Shown piece by piece: positions 55,335 to 64,000 of a stretch of 64,000 nucleotides of DNA. Position 1 is the stretch's first letter. The number at the start of each line of letters is the position of its first letter. The notes below the pieces were generated by a model. The model searched no databases and was not told where the DNA came from. It saw only the letters and a list, made by a program, of their open reading frames with translations. Source of the DNA: Thecaphora thlaspeos (Eukaryota > Basidiomycota > Ustilaginomycetes > Urocystidales > Glomosporiaceae); contig UWYS01000010.1 in NCBI GenBank assembly GCA_900291925.1, positions 496,001-560,000 on the forward strand, read 5' to 3'. A program made the translations under genes and the position numbers.

Positions 55335-57092
55335 TCACATCTCGACATCGCCAGCTCCATCACCGTTCTTGTCTCCTCCATCGCCTTCTCCGCGTGCAGT
55401 CCTCCTTCTCTTCGCCCTTCCACCCGCACCCCTCGAAGGACCGTGCCTAGCCGACGACTGCACCGCCCCGCCCGACGTTGCCGTCGTCGACTCTTCTTCG
55501 TCCTCGTCATCCACCCAGTCGTCCTCGCTGTCCGTCACCATTTCGTGCTCGTCCGCCGCCGTCGAGCTAGGGGTCCCGGTCATCCCGGCCCTCAGGCCCA
55601 TGCCGCCGCCCGGTGTGAGTCGCAGCCGGCCGCATCGGTTCCGCCGGAGCAGCAGGCCTGAGGCGTGCGACCCGTTCCGCTTTCCGCCGCCGCCGACGCT
55701 ACCTGGAGCGACCGACGACTGTGTGCCCGCACCCGCCTGCCGCTTGCCCGCCGCGTTGAGCTTGGCTGCCGTTGCCACCGCCGTCATGCCGTGGCTGGTG
55801 AAGTCGACGCTCCGCACGCCGACCGACTGCGGGAGCTTGAAGTCGAAGCTGCCAGACTTGAGGGCGGACGTCGGGAGCAGGCCGAGAGATGGCCCGCCAT
55901 GGTGGCCGACCGCAGAGGACGGGCTGGAGAAGTTGGCCGACTGCGGCGTGGCGGTCATGCCCGACGCTAGCCTGCGTCCGCCGATCCGGCGGCGGGGGGC
56001 GGCGGGGCTGAGATCATGCGGGGTCGGGAATACTGTTATGTCGGTGCTGGGAGTGCTGCTGACGCTGCCACCCTCACCGCCGCCGCGGGTCCGCTTCGTC
56101 CCTCCCGGCGTGCCGTGGCTGGACGAACTCTGCGTAGATGCCGGAGCCGTGGCCGTCGGGGCGACCAGTCTGCTGCCGCCGCTCGCCTGCCTCGTTGTAA
56201 ACGACGGGGTGGACGTCTCGGTAGCCCTGCCAGACGCTGTCGGGTGACCGTAAGCAGAGATCGGCCTGCTGGATGAAGGAGGAGTGACTGTCCCATCACC
56301 AGAGGCAGTGGTCGTCGGAACAGGGGTGCCGAAGCCAGACCGAGGCCTGGGCGAGTTTAAGGAACTTCCGAGGTTCGACCCGCCGAACCTGACAGCCGAC
56401 GCCAAGGGCGATGGCAGTGGTGAGTTGGCGTTGGCCAGAGGCGAAGAGGAAGCGGCGTGCAGCTGGCGCAGGCTGGGTGGAGGGGCGGCACCTTCGAAGC
56501 GTACAGGCCTGCTCCGCTCGCTGCTCTGCTGCTGTGGCTGAGGGGCGCATTGAGATGGCAGGGTGGCGGCTGGTAAGTCGTCGTCGTCGTCCTGGGTGCT
56601 CATGGCCTCGATCCTCCTCTGGAGGTAGCCGGTCAGCCAGAGGAGCCTATGCAGACCCTGCTCGGGCGTGAGATTGTCGAGCGGGCTTGCTTCTGACGAC
56701 GACGACGACGAAGACGATGGCTGCTGATGTAGTTGCTGGACAGAGCTGCCGCTTGCATCGCCGTGTTCGCTGCTGCTACTGGCAGCGCCTGTGGGCGGAC
56801 GGACGAGGAGCTCGAGGACGTGGTTGAGAGCGTGTCGGTAGCCGGCCTCGTACGATGCGGTGTTGGAGGAGAGCGAGGAGCGGTAGAGAGTGGTGAGCTG
56901 GAGTGCGGCTGCCTTGAACTGCTTGGTCAGCTCCTGCTCGTGATCACCGAGATGCTTCTGGCGCCGATTGCGCTCGATCGAGGCAATGTCGGCGGAGCCG
57001 TTAGTGGCGCGTGTGGCATCGGAACCATCGGGATGGAGAGGGGTGTAGTCTGCGTCGTCGAGGCTGTTGCGCAGGTTAGAGAGCGAGTCCAT
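55335..57092 (-). CDS. Low-complexity protein with a possible HAPSTR1/UPF0472-like N-terminus
   Basis: A single exon of 585 residues from the ATG at 57092 (MDSLSNLRNSL). The only ordered part is at about residues 50-105: a helix KQFKAAALQLTTLYRSS followed by YEAGYRHALNHVLELLV. A helical segment with Phe-x-x-Ala-Ala then Leu-Tyr and a Tyr/Gly/Tyr pattern resembles the conserved region of the HAPSTR1 (UPF0472) family, a nuclear stress-response regulator. I place this at low confidence. A second short helix, LHRLLWLTGYLQRRIEAM, follows. The rest is Ser/Pro/Gly-rich with many SPxP and TPxx sites, which suggests phosphorylation. There are basic clusters (KRTRGG, AKRRRTARG) and an acidic segment (DSEDDWVDDEDEEE) near the C-terminus, so the protein is likely nuclear. 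It is divergent from CAND1. Confidence 0.72.
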   Translation of the reverse strand: MDSLSNLRNSLDDADYTPLHPDGSDATRATNGSADIASIERNRRQKHLGDHEQELTKQFKAAALQLTTLYRSSLSSNTASYEAGYRHALNHVLELLVRPPTGAASSSSEHGDASGSSVQQLHQQPSSSSSSSSEASPLDNLTPEQGLHRLLWLTGYLQRRIEAMSTQDDDDDLPAATLPSQCAPQPQQQSSERSRPVRFEGAAPPPSLRQLHAASSSPLANANSPLPSPLASAVRFGGSNLGSSLNSPRPRSGFGTPVPTTTASGDGTVTPPSSSRPISAYGHPTASGRATETSTPSFTTRQASGGSRLVAPTATAPASTQSSSSHGTPGGTKRTRGGGEGGSVSSTPSTDITVFPTPHDLSPAAPRRRIGGRRLASGMTATPQSANFSSPSSAVGHHGGPSLGLLPTSALKSGSFDFKLPQSVGVRSVDFTSHGMTAVATAAKLNAAGKRQAGAGTQSSVAPGSVGGGGKRNGSHASGLLLRRNRCGRLRLTPGGGMGLRAGMTGTPSSTAADEHEMVTDSEDDWVDDEDEEESTTATSGGAVQSSARHGPSRGAGGRAKRRRTARGEGDGGDKNGDGAGDVEM

Positions 57093-58040
57093 GTCGGTAG
57101 GAAGGGGCGATCGCGGGCAGCGATGCAGGGAGAGGAGGTGCTGACGCACAGGCGTTGTCGCAGTGAGTCTGAGCGAGCGAGCGAGGGTGGAAGGTGGGGC
57201 GGGTGCTGGGGCGGGCTAGTGGGGACGGAAGGCGGCGTGCTTATGGCGGGTGGGGTGTGGGACCTTGGGTTGAGAAGGACAGCGTTGTGATGAGACTGGG
57301 TTTTGAAAAAGCGCTGCCGGGCGAGGTTGGCAAAGAGGTCGTCAGAGGGGTCGTGAGGGGGGCGGCGAGAAAGAAGACGAGGGTGGAGCGAGAAGGTGCG
57401 TATATGCTGCGGGCAGGCGGGTATATGCGTCGATTTGAGGCGCGGAGGGCGTGGTGGTTGTCGTTGCCCCTACGTATGTCTGGTAGGAGGGGAGGTGTGT
57501 CGGAGGGATGAAGGGCGAAGGCGGATGGTGGTGGGAGGGAGCAGTGGCGAGGAGAGGCGTCACAGGGTGCGCCTGTTGGGCGGGAAGCGGTGGAGCAACA
57601 CAGAAAAAGCCACGGCCAAAACTCAGCAAAGAGCGCACGCCGCGAGCGCCTCTTTCGTACGGTAGAGAAAGGGCAAGGGCCGCGCCAACAAAAAGTGGAG
57701 CAACGCAACGAGCGCCCGTGCCCGTGCCCGTGCTGGGGCAGCCAAATTCAACGAGGGCGAGAGCAACACACCATCTTCCCTCGCGCACCCACCACCACCA
57801 CCTCCTTCCCTTCTGCCACGCGCCACGCCACCGCACAGCACACCGACGACCGGTCACTCGACTCCTGGGCGTCCTTCCCTCCCGCCTTACCTCCTCCGGC
57901 GCTCCCACTCACTTGCTCCTGCAGCGTCAACCCCGCTCGCCACACCCACCCATCTCGCCTTTCATCACATCCCACCCTCCTCTGGCCGGCAAGCCTTGAC
58001 GATATACACAGTCCCCTTACCGCTGCCACCCATCCACACC
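57093..58040. promoter_or_regulatory. Divergent upstream region of the HAPSTR1-like gene and CAND1
   Basis: 948 nt between the two starts. It is purine-rich on the plus strand near 57200-57500 and CT/CAC-rich near 57760-58030, the CAND1 leader. I see no TATA box. Confidence 0.4.
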
Positions 58041-61000
58041 ATGTCAGCCTCTGGGACGGGACACGGCGTCCCCGCCCTTGTGGAAAAGATGAAGTCCCAG
58101 GACGCAGACTTCCGCTACATGGCGCTCAACGACCTCATCGCCGAGCTCAACGGGGACTCCTTCCTACAGTTGGACGACAGCACCGAGGCAGCAACCGTCA
58201 GCCAGGTACTCGACCTCATCAAGGACAGGAACGGCGAGGTCAAAAACATGGCCGTAAAGGCGTGAGTAAACGCTCCGCCACCCGCCAGCGTACGCGTCCC
58301 CACACCCAAACTCACTCCCCTCCCCCTCCTGGCCATCCTCACCTCCCCGCTCAAGCCTCGGGACGCTGGTGCGCAAGATCCGCGAAAGGCAGATGCAGTC
58401 CATCCTCGACAAGCTTGTCGACTGCGTCTCCTCCAGGGACGAAGAGCTGCGCGACATTGCCGCGCTCGGCCTCAAGACCGTCACCGCAGAGATCCCCGCC
58501 CAGTCCAGCTTCGCCAACACGACCGCCCTTCAGCTCGCGCCCAAGCTCGTCTCCCAGATTGGCGACGCATCGTCGTCGCAGGAGCTCCTGATCGACTCGC
58601 TCGACATCCTTTCCGAGGTCCTCTCGCGCTTCCCCACTACCGTGGCACAGAATGTCGCCCTGCAAAAGTCGGCCCTCGCCGCGCTCCTCCATGCCATGGG
58701 CCATTCGCGCCCCGCGGTGCGCAAGCGCTCTCTCAAGGCGCTAGGCGCGCTCGGCTCGTGCTCGACGTCCGAAGTCTTCACCCAGCTCTCCGTCTGGACC
58801 TCGGCCGATCTGGCCTCGGACTCGATCGACAGCCGCAGAACGGCGGTCCAGCTGATCGGCATCCTCGCGCGCTCTAGCCCGAGCAGGCTAGGGCGCCGCC
58901 TCCCCGAGTTCATGCCCCAGGTGCTCGCGACCGCTGACGAGGACGACGACGAGTTGCGCGAGGTTTGCATGCAGACTGTGGAGGCCATCCTGCTCCGCTG
59001 CCCCGCCGAGGTGACGCCCTTCGTCAACCAGGCGATCCAGGCCAGCCTGAAGCTGATCAAGCACGATCCCAACTATGCCGCCATGGACGACGGCGACGAG
59101 GACGAGGAGATACACGACGCGCATGGCGACGGCGACGAGGACGACGAAGACGACGACGACCTCATCGACGAAGACTACTCGGACGACGACGACATTTCTT
59201 GGAAGGTGCGCAGAGCCTCGGCCAAGGTGCTCTATGCGGCAATCACCAGCCGGCCCGAGCTGCTAACCCAGAACACGGCCAGCGTCGCGCCCATCCTGGT
59301 GCAGCGCTTCTCCGAGCGTGAGGAGAGCGTGAGGCTCGAGGTGCTCGACACTTTCCTCGCGCTGCTGCGCCACCTCCAGCTGTTCGACAGGAGGCCTCAG
59401 GCGACCGAGGTTTTGATGGGTCAATCGCCCGGGGCGCTCAAGCGTAAGCGCTCCGACATGGAGACCGACGAGAACGACTCGTCACCGCGGGGCCAGCTGC
59501 GCGCGCTCGTCCCGGCGATCGCAAAGGCTCTCTCCAAGGAAGCCGTTTCCAAGTCGCTGCCGACGCGCTACAAGGCGTTCACCGTGCTGCGCGAGCTGGT
59601 CGGCGTGCTCGGAGGCGGTATAGACGCGCACGTTCCACAGCTCGTCGGCCAGATGGCCAAGGCGCTCAAGGGCGCCGAGTCGACCAGCGGGCCCGGCGCT
59701 AACCTCAAGGCCGAGATCCTCAGCTTCCTCCGCATGCTCTTCCAGACCCACGCGCCCAAGGCCTTCGAGGGTCAGCTGTCGTCGATCGTCCCTGTCCTCG
59801 CCGCCGCGATCGGCGACAAGCTCCACCGCAACTGCGTCGAAGGTTTCCGCGCCTCATCGCAGCTGGTCGCGGTCCTGCAGCCGCTCTCCGGCGGGACCAC
59901 ATCGCGAAACGGCGCCTACGGACCTCACATCCTGCCAATCTACACGGCCACGCTGGCGCGCCTCAACCGGATCGACTCGGACCAGGAGATCAAGGAGCTC
60001 GGCGTCGCCTGCCTGGGGACGCTGCTTGCCCACGCCGGCGACAGCCTCGAGGCCGAGCAGCCCGAGAGCTTTGAGCTCCTCATCAGCCGCCTCCGCAACG
60101 AGGTGACGCGCTACGCGACCGTCAAGGTGGTTGGCCAAATTGTCTCGTCGCCGTTCTGCCAGGGCCCCGTGTTCGACTCGTTCGTCCACGAGTGCATTGG
60201 CGAGGTGGCCCAGCTACTGCGCAAGAGCAACCGCCAGCTGAAGCTGGCCGCCTTCGACTGCCTCGCCGCGCTGCTGGCGCGCTACGGCTCGAAGCTCGAC
60301 AGCGCCTCGTCTGGCGCCATCCTCGCCGAGATCCAGCCGCTGCTCGTCCAGGACGAGGTCGACATGAACCTGCTCCCGCTCATCTTCCGCGTCGTTGGAC
60401 AGCTGCTCAAGGGCGACCCTTCATCGCGCGTCAGCGTCCAGGCGACGACGCTGCGCGAGATCTACCACATTGTCCGCTCGCCGCTGGCCCAAGGCCCAGC
60501 GCTCGAGTCGCTGCTCGACTTCCTCAAGGTGTACGTCGAGGCCGAGCCGTCGATGGCCGACCAGACGATTGCCGACCTGCTCGCCTCGCTTGACAAGGCC
60601 AAGGAGTCGACGTCCGGTACCCACGCCTACCTCACCATCGCGCGCTGCATCGGGTCGGTCGCCGTCATCTCGCCGGGCACCTTGGCCGGCGTCATCGACC
60701 GGGCCGTCGGGACGCTCGCCGCCAAGTCGGCCAAAGACTCTGACGTCTACTTCAGCCTGCTGCTGCTCGGCGAGCTAGGCCGTTTCAACGACTTTGCCAC
60801 ACAGAGGAGTCTTTTCGACCGCGTGCTCGGCTTCTACGCGGCCGAGTCCGAGGAGGTCAAGATTGCGGCCGCGTTTGCCGTGGGCAACATCGCGATCGGC
60901 AATCTGCAAGCCTTCTTGCCCGTGATTGAGGAGCACGTCAAGTCGGACGACCAGCGGCGGCGCTTCCTCTCGCTTCACGCGCTCAAGGAGCTCATCACCC

Positions 61001-61992
61001 ATGGCTCGCCGCGTCAGTTGATTGTGGTGGCCGAGACGGTGTGGGTCCCGCTGTTCGACGCCTGCCAGACCAAGGAAGAAGGCACGCGCAACATCGGCGC
61101 CGAGTGCCTAGCGCGTCTGATGATGACCGAGCCGTCCAAGTACCTGGCGCAGCTTCAGGAGCGCCTGCGCTCGAGGTCGGCCTCGACGCGTGCCGCCGTG
61201 ATCGCCGCGGTGCGCTTCACGCTGACCGAGTCCTCGGCGTCGTACGACGAGCTGCTGTCGCCCGTGCTGGTCGAGTTCCTCTCGCTGCTGCGCGACCCGG
61301 AGCTCGACGTTCGGCGCCATGCAATGTTTGCGCTCAACTCGGCCGCGCACAACAAGCCCTTCCTGATCCGCGACCACCTCGAGACGCTGCTGCCGCTGCT
61401 GTACGGCGAGACGCAGGTGCGCGAGGAGCTGCTGCGCAAGGTCTCGATGGGGCCCTTTACCGTGACGACCGACGACGGCCTCGACCTGCGCAAGAACGCG
61501 TACGAGACCATGTATCAGCTGCTCGATACGTGTCTGACGCGCATCCGTCTTCCCGAATTCCTGGACCGCGTCATTGCCGGCCTCTCTGACGACGACGGGA
61601 TCAAGGTGCTATGCTACCTGACGCTGATTCGGATCTCTGAGCTGGCGCCTCTGCAGCTGTGCCAGAGGCTCGACGACCTCTCGGACCCCGTCTCCGCGAC
61701 ACTCAAGACGAAGCTCAAGGAAAACTCGACCAAGCAGGAGATTGAACGTGCAGGCGAACTGCAGAGGTTTGTGTTCCGCGCGTTGGCGGTGCTGAGCCGG
61801 ATGGGCGGGGCGGGTGCGAGCGTCAAGTTTGTGGCGCTGGTGCGCGAGGCGAGGGCGAGTCCACAGGCGACGCTGTTCAGAGAGATCGAGAGCACCTATA
61901 CGAGCAACAGTGGCGCTGCCGCAGCTGGGAGCAATGTTCGTGGTAATGGGATCGTCACGGGGACGAGCAGCGGTGTAGCTACGCCGATCTAA
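58041..61992 (+). CDS. CAND1: Cullin-associated NEDD8-dissociated protein 1
   Basis: Two exons (58041..58261, 58356..61992; GTGAGT to TCAAG, phase 2) give 1285 residues, the expected size (human CAND1 is 1230). It is an all-helical HEAT-repeat protein. The N-terminus has VEKMKSQDADFRYMALNDLI, then GTLVRKIRERQMQSI and LRDIAALGLKTVTAEIP, matching the first repeats of CAND1. The acidic loop at about residues 340-385 (DDGDEDEE to DDDDISWKVRRASAKVL) is the family's characteristic acidic insertion. The C-terminal TIP120 domain carries RKNAYETMYQLLDTCL and GLSDDDGIKVLCYL. The protein wraps unneddylated cullin-RING ligases and exchanges their substrate receptors. The start at 58041 is preferred to an in-frame ATG at 57996. 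The last 40 residues are low-complexity Gly/Ala/Ser/Thr. No damage was seen. Confidence 0.97.
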
Positions 61993-62660
61993 GCTGGACA
62001 AGGAGAGGGATCCGACATCGTCAGAACGCGGTACAGGTACTACGACGCGGGTGCGGGAGTGACGATGCAATGAATTGAAGCGTTTCTCCACCCACCCCAG
62101 CAGGAGGAGATGTCGAGGGCTGAATGCGGGTTCCTGATCAACTGAGCCTATCCCTGCGCTCAATCCACGTCGCTACGAGATCATCATACCGGGTATGAGG
62201 TATCATTGTCTCGTATCGCCGACTCGTCTCTCCATTTCGATTTCGTCAGCGACGTCTTGGTCTGACCAGTCTAGATGGATCCGTCCGACTCCTTTTCCCT
62301 TGCCTCTGGTTTGGCTCGCTTGAGAAGACGTGTAAGTACAGTACCTCGGTGGTGATACATGCGATGGGGCACGACCACAGTCAGAAGGAGATAATCGGTC
62401 CTCCCCTCGTTCCTTGTGTATTCCTACCGCTTTACCGTACCGTACCTTTCAATGCAGGGTCGCTCGCTTCTTCTCGGTGGAAGCGAGAAGGATACCGCTA
62501 AAATTTAGTACATACGTACCTGCCTAAACCTGTGTCTGTTGCAAATGTCGCTTCGTATTCGACAGATCTTGTCGATGATTACAGTATAGTACGTCGGTGC
62601 GGTTGTCAAGAGATAGCTAGTCATGGGCGTTCGTTGGTGTGAGAAGCCACTCCGACGAGG

Positions 62661-62684
62661 GGTACGGTACGGTACGGTACGGTA
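62661..62684 (+). repeat. (GGTAC)4 microsatellite
   Basis: Four perfect copies of GGTAC (62661..62680) followed by GGTA. It is a self-complementary-type run (GTAC palindromes). Confidence 0.95.
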
Positions 62685-63055
62685 TTGGGTCATATCTCAA
62701 GATTCGATCATGCTTGGTCCCAACATCCATCGTGACGACCTTGCTTCGTCCCTGTGAGATTTTTTTGTGGTCGTTCGTGCGTTCGGACACGTCAGAGGGT
62801 CAAAGGAGACGGAAGGCAAGAGAGGCACGTGGCAGGGCCAACGCGCGGCGGCGTCTGCTCTCGCCGTTCCCTCCCTTCGTGTCTGCGCTCGCTACCCCCT
62901 TGCATGTAGTTTGCTTATTTCCGTCTCGCGCGCCCTGCGCTCTTCTACGCCTCGCTCTCATGCGGCGCTCGACCGGCCGGCCTTACGGCGCCGGCTAGAT
63001 GCCGCGTGTCCAGGCTGCACAGGCTAGGGGCGGGTCAATTCCGCTGAGGCAGGGT

Positions 63056-63111
63056 CGGCTTCTCGGCTTCTCGGCTTCTCGGCCACTCGGCCACTCGGCC
63101 GCTCGGCCACG
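63056..63111 (+). repeat. 8-bp minisatellite, seven units
   Basis: Seven imperfect units of an 8-bp word: CGGCTTCT three times, then CGGCCACT twice, CGGCCGCT and CGGCCACG. The change of word half-way shows the array diverged in blocks. Confidence 0.9.
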
Positions 63112-63266
63112 CTTCACAGCAGGCCGCCGCTGCCTCGCTTCCCCCGTCGGCGTCCACCGCCCTTAACCCTGCCTGGGCCCGCGTTTGCTCCTCGGCTTTG
63201 CCTGGTGATGCAAGGCGCCGTGCGTGGCTGGCACTCGAAGCGTACGTAGCGAAATCTCTCCACCTC

Positions 63267-63300
63267 GCCGCCTGCCGCCTGCCGCCTGCCGCCTGCCGCC
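63267..63300 (+). repeat. (GCCGCCT)n tandem repeat
   Basis: Four perfect 7-bp copies of GCCGCCT plus a partial fifth. Confidence 0.95.
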
Positions 63301-64000
63301 CTCTCTTGTCTTTGAGCAGACTCCGGCGTGGTCCCGACCCAGCGGGCATCCCGACGTGGCGTCTCCCTTTGCCTTCTCTCGCACCATCTCATCGTCGTCC
63401 CTCTTGCCCTGTCGATACCAGCGCCACCGCCTCCGCCGGCCTCGATCCGTCGCCGTCGCTCTTCTGTCCGCTCCCTCCCTGCCGCTCTTTTCCCGCCACT
63501 TCGCCCTTGTCGGATCGGTATCCGAGCCGCTTTCAGAGACTCTTCGTCACCTTCGACCGGAATCCTGCCCCGCCGGCCACCGGGTCCTCTCCCGCTCAAC
63601 CATATGCTCCCTATTGGCCACACCGAGGCCTTGACAGAGTCACCGCTGCTCGCTTTTGACCGCTTTCGTCACCCCTCTTCCCGCCATCTCGAGTCCCGAA
63701 ACGCCCTTGCGGACTGCACGGCAGTAACGCTAGGCGCCGGGCTGTATATCAGCCTCGCCACGACTAAAGTTTGCCAGCGCCACACCTGCCAGCACCCCCC
63801 AACTCTCTCGCCAATCATCTTTTTACGATCAACGTCGCTCCCCACCGACATCTGGACGACGGCACCAGGCCTAAGTTATAGCGCCTTCAACCCCTCCGGC
63901 GCTCGGATCCTCGCCCTAATCTCAGTCTGCTCCATTGTCTGAACGCCCTCGCTGGCGTCGCCCAATCCCGACCCTGGCTTGGCAGCTTTCGAAGCTTAGG

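Larger units (their letters stand above)
61993..64000. other. Gene-poor right edge
   Basis: About 2 kb with no supported gene. It holds the CAND1 3' side, TACAGTA-type words (62335, 62580), and several short tandem repeats described separately. From about 63250 onward the plus strand is CT-rich, as before a gene start, so a plus-strand gene may begin beyond the window. Confidence 0.5.

Overview
The window is nuclear DNA of a GC-rich basidiomycete. Short introns (about 40-130 nt, GTRNGT donors, CAG/TAG acceptors), compact gene spacing and the gene families present point to a smut-type fungus (Ustilaginomycotina); the exact species cannot be named from sequence alone. I see no rRNA, tRNA, CRISPR array or complete transposon. 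Nineteen protein genes can be supported: one is cut by the left edge, one is clearly broken and one is probably broken.

Layout, left to right. TOP2 C-terminus (+, cut by the edge). PAB1 poly(A)-binding protein (-), with an inferred 5'-UTR intron, a TATA-like box and A-runs upstream. MGE1/GrpE (-). A repeat-rich gap of about 3 kb. YOP1/REEP (+), with a 12-nt micro-exon. A low-complexity nuclear-type protein (-). CENP-I/Mis6 inner-kinetochore protein (-, five exons). Protein phosphatase inhibitor 2/Glc8 (-). A single-pass membrane protein with a LEA2-like exterior domain (-). A Zn2Cys6 transcription factor (-) in which the fifth zinc-ligand cysteine reads as tryptophan. Homoserine O-acetyltransferase MET2 (-). 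A second repeat-rich gap. A membrane-anchored coiled-coil protein of unknown function (-). BDF1, a BET double-bromodomain protein (+). An acid lipase/steryl ester hydrolase (+). CSN12/Thp3-partner PCI protein (-, six exons). GPI13/PIG-O (+). A heme-thiolate peroxidase/peroxygenase (+) with a reading-frame break. A PHO89-type Na+/phosphate symporter (-) with two frame breaks and an internal TGA. A low-complexity protein with a possible HAPSTR1-like N-terminus (-). CAND1 (+). The last 2 kb hold only microsatellites and no gene I can support.

Most genes are housekeeping: chromosome biology (TOP2, CENP-I, BDF1), mRNA metabolism (PAB1, CSN12), organelles and membranes (MGE1, YOP1, GPI13, lipase), and signalling or ubiquitin control (inhibitor 2, CAND1). 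They do not form a functional cluster. The accessory signal lies at 49.7-53.8 kb, where a secreted peroxygenase and a phosphate symporter sit tail to tail and both look damaged, and in two intergenic islands (about 6.8-8.5 kb and 28.5-29.3 kb) that share an undescribed degenerate repeat family. I found no convincing new multi-gene system. The items most worth checking are the repeat family, the Cys-to-Trp zinc cluster, the broken gene pair, the PAB1 leader, and a recurring TACAGTA/TACTGTA word in the intergenic DNA.
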